Source: Chloroflexi bacterium RBG_16_56_11 (GTDB taxonomy: Bacteria; Chloroflexota; Dehalococcoidia; Dehalococcoidales; RBG-16-60-22). Taken from it: 5,284 nt of DNA. The DNA lies in the NCBI GenBank assembly GCA_001796865.1, contig MGNQ01000003.1:1-5284 (forward strand), written 5' to 3'. The position numbers and the translations under genes are program-made. The notes under the pieces were generated by a model. That model made no database searches. It saw only the letters and a program-made list of their open reading frames with translations, and was not told the DNA's origin. Below are positions 1 to 5,284 of this stretch, one piece after another (position 1 is the first letter of the stretch; each line of letters starts with the position of its first letter).

Positions 1-113
1 AGGGAGGTCTTCATCTCGGACATGTCGTCAATCTGGGGCAGCAGGCTGCTGAAAAAGACGTTGGGGATAGAAGTGAACTCCATCCGGGCGGGGAAACCCT
101 GAAACGATTTCAT
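1..113 (-). CDS. DnaD-like replication (primosome) protein, N-terminal fragment cut by the window edge
   Basis: Reading leftward from an ATG at 113-111 gives 37 complete codons plus two bases with no stop before the edge. The visible protein begins MKSFQGFPARMEF, followed by TSIPNVFFSSLLPQIDDMSE and MKTS. The 'IPN-x-FF-x-x-LLP-x-I-x-D' pattern resembles the start of the N-terminal winged-helix region of DnaD-domain proteins, which remodel DNA and help load the replicative helicase in Firmicutes and some other bacteria. The ATG overlaps the dnaB stop codon as ATGA (4 nt), and GGAG lies about 12 nt upstream inside dnaB, so translation is probably coupled to dnaB. Position after a helicase gene supports a replication role. 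Only the first 37 residues are visible, so the family call is tentative. It could instead be a lineage-specific protein with a similar winged-helix start. That it is a real gene is fairly secure. Confidence 0.62.
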   Translation of the reverse strand, partial: MKSFQGFPARMEFTSIPNVFFSSLLPQIDDMSEMKTS

Positions 114-1486
114 AGCAATGTCGGCTCCACGCTGCCGAGGCTTTCGAACCTGGCCAGGTTATGGCGGAAACGCAGCTTTATCTTACCGGTCGGCCCGTTA
201 CGGTGTTTGGCGATAATAACATCCGCTTCTTCGCGCGGGTACTCGCGGTCGGGGTGGGCGGCAATCCACTCTTCTTCGCTCTTATAGTAGTACTCGTCGC
301 GGTAGATGAAGAGGACGACATCGGCATCCTGTTCGATGGAGCCGCTCTCCCGGAGGTCGGAGAGCTGCGGCTCGTGGGAGGCGCGCCACTCGACGGCACG
401 GCTGAGCTGGGAGACCGCCAGCACCGGGGCGTTAAGCTCGCGGGCGAGGGCCTTGAGGGAACGGGAGATAAAGCTGATTTCCTGCACCCGGTTCTCTCCC
501 CTCACACCCTCTCCCTGCATCAGCTGGAGATAGTCGATAATGACCATGTCAATGCCGCGCTCGTAGTTGAGGCGGAGGGCCTTGCTGCGCATCTCCGCCA
601 TGCGGAGCATGGGCGTGTCATCAACGTAAATGGGCGCCTCAGAGAGCACGCCGGTAGCTTCCACGACGCGCCTTTCTTCGTCCTCGGTGTGCTGGCCGAA
701 CCGCATGCGGCGGGAGTTGACGCCGGACTCGCTGGAAAGTAGCCGCAGCACCAGGGAGTCGCGGGCCATCTCCAGGCTAAAGAGGGCGACGCAGGCACGG
801 TGCTCCACGGCGCTGTTGCGGGCCATGTTGAGGGCCAGGCTGGTCTTGCCCATACTGGGCCTGCCGGCGACAATCACGAGGTCGGAGCGCTGGAAACCAC
901 CCAGGAACTCGTCCAGACCGGCGAAACCGGAGAGGACGTAGGGGAGCCGCTCGGTCTTTTCATCGGCGGTGGCCGGAGCGACCTCGAAATATTTATCGAG
1001 GACCTGGCGGATGGGCGTAAGGTCGCCGGTGGTCTGCCCACGACGGAGCTTGAAGAGGAGACTCTCCGCCCGCGCCAGGCTATCGTCGACGTCCGGGCCG
1101 GCCTCGTAACCGACGGCCGATATCTGGTCGCCGGCGATGATGAGCTGGCGCATGACAGACAGTCGGTAGACGATCCGCCCGTAATGTAAAATATCGAGCG
1201 ATGTGGGGCACACGGAAATCAGGTAGCTGAGGCGGGCGGCACCGCCGCAGGCCTCCAGTTTCCCGCGCCGGGAAAGCTCCTGGGCCAGGGTCACCTGATT
1301 AATGGCCTCGTCACGCTGGAAGAGCGAGAGACAGGCGTCGAAAAGCCACTGGTTCGGCTCGTAATAGAAGTCGACCGCCCGTAAAAAGTCGGCAATCTGG
1401 AAAATACCCGCCCCATCGATCAACAGGGAGCCGAGGACAGCCTCCTCGGCGTCGCTATCGCTGGGCGGCAACCTGACGTCATTCAC
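110..1486 (-). CDS. dnaB: Replicative DNA helicase DnaB
   Basis: This is the hexameric ATP-driven 5'-3' helicase that unwinds DNA at the replication fork and interacts with primase. At 458 aa it has normal family length. The N-terminal DnaB domain spans about residues 6-110 and starts with the typical LPPSDSDAEEAVLGSLLID. A linker follows, then the RecA-like C-terminal domain from about 185. Visible motifs are Walker A GRPSMGKT (208-215), the catalytic glutamate in FSLEM (E239), Walker B MVIIDYLQ (D318), the VSQLSR motif (358-363), SDLRESGSIEQDAD (376-389), and KHRNGPTG (427-434), which holds the family's arginine finger. No intein interrupts the Walker A or other motifs. The start is GTG at 1486-1484, chosen because AAGGAGA lies 9 nt upstream at 1496-1502 and because the family N-terminus begins right there. 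The start overlaps the rplI stop by 8 nt, and the stop overlaps the DnaD-like start by 4 nt. Identification is secure. Confidence 0.98.
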   Translation of the reverse strand: MNDVRLPPSDSDAEEAVLGSLLIDGAGIFQIADFLRAVDFYYEPNQWLFDACLSLFQRDEAINQVTLAQELSRRGKLEACGGAARLSYLISVCPTSLDILHYGRIVYRLSVMRQLIIAGDQISAVGYEAGPDVDDSLARAESLLFKLRRGQTTGDLTPIRQVLDKYFEVAPATADEKTERLPYVLSGFAGLDEFLGGFQRSDLVIVAGRPSMGKTSLALNMARNSAVEHRACVALFSLEMARDSLVLRLLSSESGVNSRRMRFGQHTEDEERRVVEATGVLSEAPIYVDDTPMLRMAEMRSKALRLNYERGIDMVIIDYLQLMQGEGVRGENRVQEISFISRSLKALARELNAPVLAVSQLSRAVEWRASHEPQLSDLRESGSIEQDADVVLFIYRDEYYYKSEEEWIAAHPDREYPREEADVIIAKHRNGPTGKIKLRFRHNLARFESLGSVEPTLL

Positions 1487-2225
1487 CCGGCTGCGTCTCC
1501 TTCTTTTCGCCCTCTTCCGTCGCGGTTTCCGCGGCCTTGGTTTTCTTAGTCGATTTCGCCCGGGGCTTTTTCCCGGCTTTCTCCGGCTTAGTCTCAGTCA
1601 CGGCTATGTCGGTTACTTCGGCTTTTTCCGTTTTGGCCGCTTTAGGTTTTTTGGCCTCTTTCTTTTCGGCCTTGACTTTCTTCTCGGCCGCCTTCTCCGC
1701 TTTTTCGGCCTTCTTTTCTTCCACTACCGGGGCGGTGGCCTCTTTTTCCGCGGGTTTCTCCAGGGGTTCTTCCACCGCGTCTTCGGACATTACCCTGACC
1801 TTAACAGTAGCTCCGATTTCATGGGTAAACCTGACGGCGACGTCATAAGTCCCGACCTGACGGATAGGCTCGGCGAGCTCAATTTTTCTCTTGTCAATCT
1901 CGCGCCCGGCCTTATCGGTGAGCAACCTGGCGATATCAGCGCCGGTGACCGAGCCATAAAGACGGTCGTTTTCCCCGACTTTGGCCCTGATGGTTATCTC
2001 CAGACCGCTGATTTTGCCTGCTACCTCGGCCATCTCGGCCTCTTCCAGGGCCCGCTGTTTCATTTTCTTCTTAAGCTGGGCGTCGACAGCGGCGGCGGCA
2101 TGGGAATCCGCCAGGACCGCCAGCTTGCGCGGCAGGAGGAAGTTGCGGGCGAAGCCATCCGCGACGACCTTGCTCTGACCGATTTTAGCGACGTTAGGGA
2201 CATCTTCGATGAAAATAACCTTCAC
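1479..2225 (-). CDS. rplI: 50S ribosomal protein L9 with a long Lys/Glu/Ala-rich C-terminal tail
   Basis: L9 binds 23S rRNA near the base of the L1 stalk through its N-terminal domain. Its C-terminal domain reaches toward neighbouring ribosomes on a long helix. Residues 1-147 match the family throughout: MKVIFIEDVPNVAKIG, the rRNA-binding DGFARNFLLPRKLAVLA (23-39), the connecting helix (about 42-75), KVGENDRLYGSVT (82-94) and the C-domain end IRQVGTYDVAVRF (121-133). L9 is normally about 150 aa. This one is 248 aa because roughly 100 charged, low-complexity residues follow the core in the same frame. The start is GTG at 2225-2223, with AAGGAG 6 nt upstream and a strong promoter just beyond. 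The gene is the first of its unit and overlaps dnaB by 8 nt. The L9 identity is secure. The tail's role is unknown. Confidence 0.97.
   Translation of the reverse strand: MKVIFIEDVPNVAKIGQSKVVADGFARNFLLPRKLAVLADSHAAAAVDAQLKKKMKQRALEEAEMAEVAGKISGLEITIRAKVGENDRLYGSVTGADIARLLTDKAGREIDKRKIELAEPIRQVGTYDVAVRFTHEIGATVKVRVMSEDAVEEPLEKPAEKEATAPVVEEKKAEKAEKAAEKKVKAEKKEAKKPKAAKTEKAEVTDIAVTETKPEKAGKKPRAKSTKKTKAAETATEEGEKKETQPGE
1482..1784 (-). repeat. Low-complexity region encoding the L9 C-terminal tail
   Basis: This is the part of rplI after the conserved core, residues 148-248. Counting residues 151-248 gives 26 Lys, 22 Glu and 18 Ala of 98, with recurring short units such as EKAEKAAEKK and KAEKKEAKKPKAAK. 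The middle part (about 170-235) is strongly lysine-rich, while the stretches on either side contain more glutamate. On the plus strand this appears as a T- and C-rich tract with repeated 'ttcggcc' and 'ttttc' words, unlike the neighbouring coding sequence. It is probably disordered or intermittently helical. The frame stays open to a TGA that is shared with the dnaB start region. Confidence 0.8.
1496..1502 (-). promoter_or_regulatory. Ribosome binding site of dnaB inside the rplI 3' end
   Basis: The minus strand reads AAGGAGA, followed by 9 nt and then the GTG start. It lies inside the last codons of rplI, so dnaB can be initiated by ribosomes finishing L9. It supports the GTG start over any later one. 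Confidence 0.75.
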
Positions 2226-2230
2226 GATTC

Positions 2231-2238
2231 ACTCCTTC
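2231..2238 (-). promoter_or_regulatory. Ribosome binding site of rplI
   Basis: The minus strand reads GAAGGAGT. The AAGGAG core is 6 nt from the GTG start codon. This is a near-perfect Shine-Dalgarno sequence, and it fixes the non-ATG start of L9. Confidence 0.85.
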
Positions 2239-2253
2239 TTTGATGACAATTAA

Positions 2254-2281
2254 ATTATAACGATAAATCAAAACCGGTCAA
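2254..2281 (-). promoter_or_regulatory. Sigma-70-type promoter of the rplI-dnaB-dnaD-like unit
   Basis: Read on the minus strand, TTGACC (2281-2276) is followed by a 16-nt spacer and a perfect TATAAT (2259-2254). This is one mismatch from the TTGACA/TATAAT consensus, with a near-optimal spacer. The expected transcription start is around 2247, giving a short leader of about 20 nt that contains the rplI Shine-Dalgarno. The surroundings are AT-rich compared with the genes. The site lies in the largest gene-free stretch of the window (2226-2338, 113 bp). No operator or riboswitch-like structure was recognised between promoter and start. Confidence 0.78.
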
Positions 2282-2338
2282 TACTTCCTCACTCATGCCC
2301 CAGGAAATATTTTTCACTCGCGTCGCTGATAATTGTTC

Positions 2339-3265
2339 TTACCCGGAGATATATTTCCCGGCATTGACGGCGGCCATGGCGCCATCCCCGGCGGCGCTGA
2401 TAACCTGCCGGATTGAACCGCTGCGAATATCGCCGGCGGCAAAAATACCGGGGACGCTGGTCTCCAGTCGCTCGTCCACGATAATGGCGCCGTTGTTATC
2501 CAGCTTCACAAGGTCTTTCAGGTAGCCCGTCGCCGGCTGCGACCCGACATTGACAAATACCCCGCTGAGCTTTAACAACGAAACCTGGCCGCTCTTGAGG
2601 TCGCGGATTTTAATACGGTCGACAGAGTTATTGCCAAGTATCTCCTCGACGACTGTCTCCAGAAGAAACTTTATCTTGGGGTCGGCAAAGGCTTTTTCCT
2701 GTACGATTTTAGTGGCGCGGAGCTCGTTACGGCGGTGGATGACGGTCACCCGGGAAGCGAACCGGGTCAGCTCGATGGCCTCGGTGATGGCGGCATTTCC
2801 CCCACCCACCACAGCCACCTCCTTGTCCCGGAAAAAGGCGCCGTCGCAGGTGGCGCAGTAGGACACGCCCCGGCCGGTGAAAGCGGCCTCGCCGGAGACG
2901 CCCAGTTTCTGCCGCTCCGAGCCACCGGCCAAGATGACCGCCGCGGCCGCAAAATCTCCCCCGGACGTCCTGACTATTTTAAGGTCGCCAGAGATAGTTA
3001 TGCCGGTAACCTCGGCATAGAGAGTCTCCATACCGAATTTGGTCGCCTGCTTGTGCATGGCCCCCGTCAGATCGATACCGCTGATGCCGTCGGTGTAGCC
3101 CGGGTAGTTCTCCACCATGGCGGCGTTGATAATCTGCCCGCCGATAGCCCCCTTCTCGATGAGAAGGGTGCTCTGACGGGAGCGGGCGGCATAGATACCG
3201 GCGGTGAGCCCGGCGGGGCCGCCGCCGATGATAACAATGTCGTATTTTTTTTGCGGGTTATTCAC
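2339..3265 (-). CDS. trxB: Thioredoxin-disulfide reductase (NADPH, FAD)
   Basis: This FAD enzyme transfers electrons from NADPH to oxidised thioredoxin in the cytoplasm. Using the GTG at 3265-3263 as start gives 308 aa, normal for the low-molecular-weight family. Motifs in that numbering are: FAD-binding GGGPAG (14-19); redox-active CATC (C137, C140) followed by DG; NADPH-binding GGGNAA (154-159); HRR (177-179) with R183, the pattern linked to NADPH preference; and the second FAD motif GIFAAGDI (273-280). A longer reading from GTG at 3277 adds four residues, but it has no good ribosome site, whereas AGGTGG sits 8 nt before 3265. The gene follows trxA closely and pairs with it as a complete thioredoxin system. 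No clear terminator follows its TAA. The family call is secure. A reductase for another thioredoxin-like partner is possible but less likely given the neighbour. Confidence 0.96.
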   Translation of the reverse strand: MNNPQKKYDIVIIGGGPAGLTAGIYAARSRQSTLLIEKGAIGGQIINAAMVENYPGYTDGISGIDLTGAMHKQATKFGMETLYAEVTGITISGDLKIVRTSGGDFAAAAVILAGGSERQKLGVSGEAAFTGRGVSYCATCDGAFFRDKEVAVVGGGNAAITEAIELTRFASRVTVIHRRNELRATKIVQEKAFADPKIKFLLETVVEEILGNNSVDRIKIRDLKSGQVSLLKLSGVFVNVGSQPATGYLKDLVKLDNNGAIIVDERLETSVPGIFAAGDIRSGSIRQVISAAGDGAMAAVNAGKYISG

Positions 3266-3273
3266 CAGTCTCA

Positions 3274-3279
3274 CCACCT
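3274..3279 (-). promoter_or_regulatory. Ribosome binding site deciding the trxB start
   Basis: The minus strand reads AGGTGG, 8 nt before the GTG at 3265-3263. It overlaps an upstream in-frame GTG at 3277, so it argues against that longer start. Confidence 0.6.
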
Positions 3280-3312
3280 ATATTACAGCTTACACCATCC
3301 CGGTTCTGATCA

Positions 3313-3636
3313 TCAGATAGCTTTTTCCAGGCTCTTTTTGAGCTCGGCCTTAGGCCGGAAGCCGACCATGTTGGCGACAGGTTGGCCGCTCTTGAAAATA
3401 ATCAAAGTCGGAATACTCATGACGCCGTACCGGCTGGCTATCGCCGGGTTGTCATCCACGTTCACCTTGAAGAAGCTGACCTTGCCATCGTACTCGCCGG
3501 CGAGCTCATCGACCACCGGGGCTACCATACGGCACGGGCCGCACCAGGGCGCCCAGAAGTCCACCAGGACCGGTATCTTCGCTTTCAACACTGCCTCGTC
3601 AAATTTAGCTTCTGGAATTTCCACCGGTTTTGCCAT
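3313..3636 (-). CDS. trxA: Thioredoxin
   Basis: This small cytoplasmic dithiol protein reduces disulfides in target enzymes and is itself recycled by thioredoxin reductase. At 107 aa it is a single classical thioredoxin domain with no signal peptide or membrane segment. Visible marks are VDFWAPWCGPCRM with active-site C32 and C35, the buried Asp (D26), the FFKVNVDDNPAIASRYGVMS segment, and the cis-proline P76 in SIPT. The ATG at 3636 is preceded by AGGGAGG with 6-nt spacing (3643-3649). The first 32 nt overlap the end of plsX in another frame, so the ribosome site lies inside plsX. trxB follows downstream, which indicates that the two are made together. Identification is secure. Confidence 0.98.
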   Translation of the reverse strand: MAKPVEIPEAKFDEAVLKAKIPVLVDFWAPWCGPCRMVAPVVDELAGEYDGKVSFFKVNVDDNPAIASRYGVMSIPTLIIFKSGQPVANMVGFRPKAELKKSLEKAI

Positions 3637-4636
3637 GAGTTCCCTCCCTTACTTTTTCGGTGATACCGCGTTCAACCGTTTCCCTGGCCAGGCCGATAGC
3701 GTTCTTGATGGCCTTGGCCTGGCTGCGGCCGTGGGCGATAATGACATTGCCATTGACGCCGAGCAGGCAGGCGCCGCCATACTCGGTGTAGTCCATTTTC
3801 CTGGTCCAGGCGCCGAGCCCGATGTCACGCAGCAGGTCGCGGGCCCTGAGGCGCGAGGCGCTGGAAAAGACACGCCCCATCTCCTTGACGGACATCAGGA
3901 AACTATCACTGAAACCTTCGATGGTTTTCAGGACGACATTGCCGGTAAAGCCGTCCGTGACGATGACGTCGACGGTACGTTTCACGATATCGTGCCCCTC
4001 GACGTTGCCGGCGAATTCAATATCAGCGTCGTTTTTAAGGAGCTCGTAAGTCTCCTGGGTAAGCCGGTTCCCCTTGCCTTCCTCGGCGCCGACATTCAAA
4101 AGACCGACGCGAGGTCGCGGGATTCCCAGGAGATGCTGGCTATAGATGGAACCGAGCCTGGCGAACTCAAGCAGATGCTCCGGGCGGCAATCAGCGTTGG
4201 CGCCGGCATCCACGAGGAGCGCCGGGAACGAGGACAGGGTATCCAGAAAACAGCCGATAGCGGGCCGGCTGATGCCATTGGTCTTACCCAGCGCGAGGAG
4301 CGCCGCGGCCATGACCGCCCCGGTATTTCCCGCGGAGACGAAGGCCTGGGCCTCGCCAGACTTGAGCAGGTTGATGCCAACCACGATTGACGAGTCGGGC
4401 TTATTCTGGAGAGCCCGAACGGGGTGCTCACCGAAGTCGATGACCTGCGTGGCGTCGACGATGGTGACATGTTGCTTGCCGTGCTTGCTATGGGCTTTTT
4501 CCGAAAGCTTGCGGAGGACGTTTTTCCTGCCCACCAGGACTATCTCGACCCCGAACTCCTGGGCGGCCTTGGCAGCCCCCTTGACGATTTCATGCGGGGC
4601 GTAATCACCACCGGCCGCATCGATAACTATTTTCAT
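3605..4636 (-). CDS. plsX: Phosphate acyltransferase PlsX (acyl-ACP:phosphate acyltransferase)
   Basis: PlsX converts acyl-ACP and phosphate to acyl-phosphate, which PlsY then uses to acylate glycerol-3-phosphate in bacterial membrane lipid synthesis. It acts at the inner face of the membrane. At 343 aa the length is normal. Family signatures are the opening MKIVIDAAGGDYAPHEIVKG, SIVVGINLLKSGEAQAFVSA then GNTGAVMAAALL (about 83-113), RPAIGCFLDT (124-133), LLVDAGANADCRPEHLLEFA (140-159), LLNVGAEEGKGN (179-190), FAGNVEGHDI (208-217), VTDGFTGNVVLKTIEG (226-241), and GGACLLGVNGNVIIAHGRS (287-305). The ATG at 4636 is 6 nt after the activase stop, and AGGGAG lies 11 nt upstream within that gene. 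The last residues (from about 331, EGTHGKTGGNSRS) lie past the usual end and partly overlap trxA. Identification is secure. Confidence 0.98.
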   Translation of the reverse strand: MKIVIDAAGGDYAPHEIVKGAAKAAQEFGVEIVLVGRKNVLRKLSEKAHSKHGKQHVTIVDATQVIDFGEHPVRALQNKPDSSIVVGINLLKSGEAQAFVSAGNTGAVMAAALLALGKTNGISRPAIGCFLDTLSSFPALLVDAGANADCRPEHLLEFARLGSIYSQHLLGIPRPRVGLLNVGAEEGKGNRLTQETYELLKNDADIEFAGNVEGHDIVKRTVDVIVTDGFTGNVVLKTIEGFSDSFLMSVKEMGRVFSSASRLRARDLLRDIGLGAWTRKMDYTEYGGACLLGVNGNVIIAHGRSQAKAIKNAIGLARETVERGITEKVREGTHGKTGGNSRS

Positions 4637-4642
4637 GTTTAA

Positions 4643-5284
4643 CTATTCTCCCTGAACCGCCGGACTTTTTTCCCACAATTCGCACCGTCCCCCCCAGGTG
4701 CCGATAATCCGGTCGTCCTCTTTAACCTCAACTATTTCACAGGCGGAAGGACAAGCGCGACACTCCCGGGATGAAGTCAAAACATCTCGCTCGCAGATAT
4801 CGAATCCCCGGAACCTTCCCGGCCTTTCCGGCGCGGCTTCATGCACCAGGAGGGCCGCCCCGACAGCCCCCAACACCTCGTGGTGGGGAGGCACGATTAT
4901 CTCAGTTCGAAGCTCCTCCCGGAGCGCGCGGACGATGCCGCGGTTGAAGGCCACTCCGCCCTGGAAAACCACCGGCGGCCGGATATCCTTGCCCGAGGCG
5001 ACATCGTTGAGGAAGTTGCGTACCAGGGCCCGGCAGAGGCCGTAAATAATACCATCGACGGCGTGGCCGGCCTGCTGCTTGTGCACCATCTCCGACTCGG
5101 CGAAAACAGTGCAGCGACCGGCAACCGGGACAGCTTTATCGGCGAGCAGCGCCCGCCGCGATAACTCCTCGATGCTTATCCTGAGACGCGCCGCCTGATG
5201 GTCCAGGAAGCTGCCAGTGCCGGCGGCGCAGACCGTGTTCATACCGAAGTCGCTGACCATACCGTCGCGGATAATGATAATCTT
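4643..5284 (-). CDS. BadF/BadG/BcrA/BcrD family acyl-CoA dehydratase activase, C-terminal part cut by the window edge
   Basis: The frame is open to the right edge, so 213 residues of a longer protein are visible; the Met at codon 9 is internal. The family are ATP-hydrolysing Fe-S proteins that drive electrons into 2-hydroxyacyl-CoA dehydratases or benzoyl-CoA reductases. The MNTVCAAGTGSFLD segment (15-28) and GRCTVFAESEMVHK (56-69) match HgdC-type activases. C19 and C58 are 39 residues apart, the same spacing as the two cluster cysteines in the known activase. FQGGVAFNRG and LGAVGAALLVHEA complete the ASKHA ATPase fold. Unlike the short activases, a tail follows with C164, C175, C178, C182 and C201, including CRACPSACE and GGRCELWEK, as in longer family members. 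The N-terminal ATP-binding half is outside the window, so a tandem-domain or fused protein cannot be excluded. The substrate cannot be inferred, because no dehydratase subunit is in view. Confidence 0.88.
   Translation of the reverse strand, partial: KIIIIRDGMVSDFGMNTVCAAGTGSFLDHQAARLRISIEELSRRALLADKAVPVAGRCTVFAESEMVHKQQAGHAVDGIIYGLCRALVRNFLNDVASGKDIRPPVVFQGGVAFNRGIVRALREELRTEIIVPPHHEVLGAVGAALLVHEAAPERPGRFRGFDICERDVLTSSRECRACPSACEIVEVKEDDRIIGTWGGRCELWEKSPAVQGE

Noticed and set aside
161..742. A 193-codon open frame on the plus strand.
   Set aside because: It is antisense to the conserved RecA-like domain of dnaB and resembles no known protein.
800..900. Possible intein in dnaB near Walker A, a common insertion site.
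   Set aside because: The Walker A region and all later motifs are continuous, and the protein is of normal length.
1500..1760. The tail-coding tract as a separate gene or a frameshifted fusion.
   Set aside because: The frame is continuous from the L9 core. No start codon with a ribosome site was seen at the boundary, and the composition change alone does not require a second gene.
1821..2243. A 140-codon plus-strand frame covering the L9 core.
   Set aside because: It is a shadow of rplI on the opposite strand, and it has no recognisable family.
2282..2338. Repeated GAGTGA words on the minus strand as operator repeats.
   Set aside because: The six-base words are irregularly spaced, and one is part of the Shine-Dalgarno region. 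This is not enough to claim a binding site.
3278..3312. Possible hairpin near CTGATCATCAG at the trxA end.
   Set aside because: The stem is only four base pairs, AT-containing and without a following U-run, so it is too weak for a terminator.
2735..4390. A 551-codon open frame on the plus strand.
   Set aside because: It lies antisense to trxB, trxA and plsX, three unmistakable conserved genes. Its translation shows no recognisable domain, and long antisense frames are common in GC-rich coding DNA.

Overview
The window is a compact bacterial chromosomal segment, moderately GC-rich by eye. Every supported gene lies on the minus strand, so transcription runs from high to low coordinates. In transcription order the genes are: the C-terminal part of a BadF/BadG/BcrA/BcrD-type acyl-CoA dehydratase activase (cut by the right edge), plsX, trxA, trxB, a 113-bp gap carrying a promoter, rplI with an unusually long Lys/Glu/Ala-rich tail, dnaB, and the first 37 codons of a DnaD-like replication protein (cut by the left edge). 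No RNA genes, mobile elements, CRISPR arrays or attachment sites were seen.

Right half (about 2339-5284): activase, plsX, trxA and trxB look like one operon. The junctions are a 6-nt gap, a 32-nt overlap and a short intergenic space, and a Shine-Dalgarno-like sequence precedes each start that is visible. The activase belongs to a family of ATP-driven Fe-S electron donors to 2-hydroxyacyl-CoA dehydratases or benzoyl-CoA reductases. PlsX makes acyl-phosphate for phospholipid synthesis. TrxA and TrxB form a complete NADPH-to-thioredoxin disulfide-reducing system. The link between the activase, lipid synthesis and thiol redox is positional only.

Left half (1-2338): a near-consensus sigma-70-type promoter (TTGACC, 16-nt spacer, TATAAT) sits just upstream of rplI. 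It probably drives rplI-dnaB-dnaD-like as a second unit. rplI and dnaB overlap by 8 nt, and dnaB overlaps the DnaD-like gene by 4 nt (ATGA), which suggests translational coupling of ribosomal protein L9, the replicative helicase and a probable primosome protein.

Organism: an activase next to housekeeping genes suggests an anaerobe. A DnaD-type gene directly after dnaB, with this N-terminal sequence style, resembles Chloroflexota of the class Dehalococcoidia. That placement is an inference from memory of gene style, not a search result. I found no convincing undescribed system here. The points most worth a second look are the L9 tail, the cysteine-rich end of the activase, and the tightly overlapped gene junctions.
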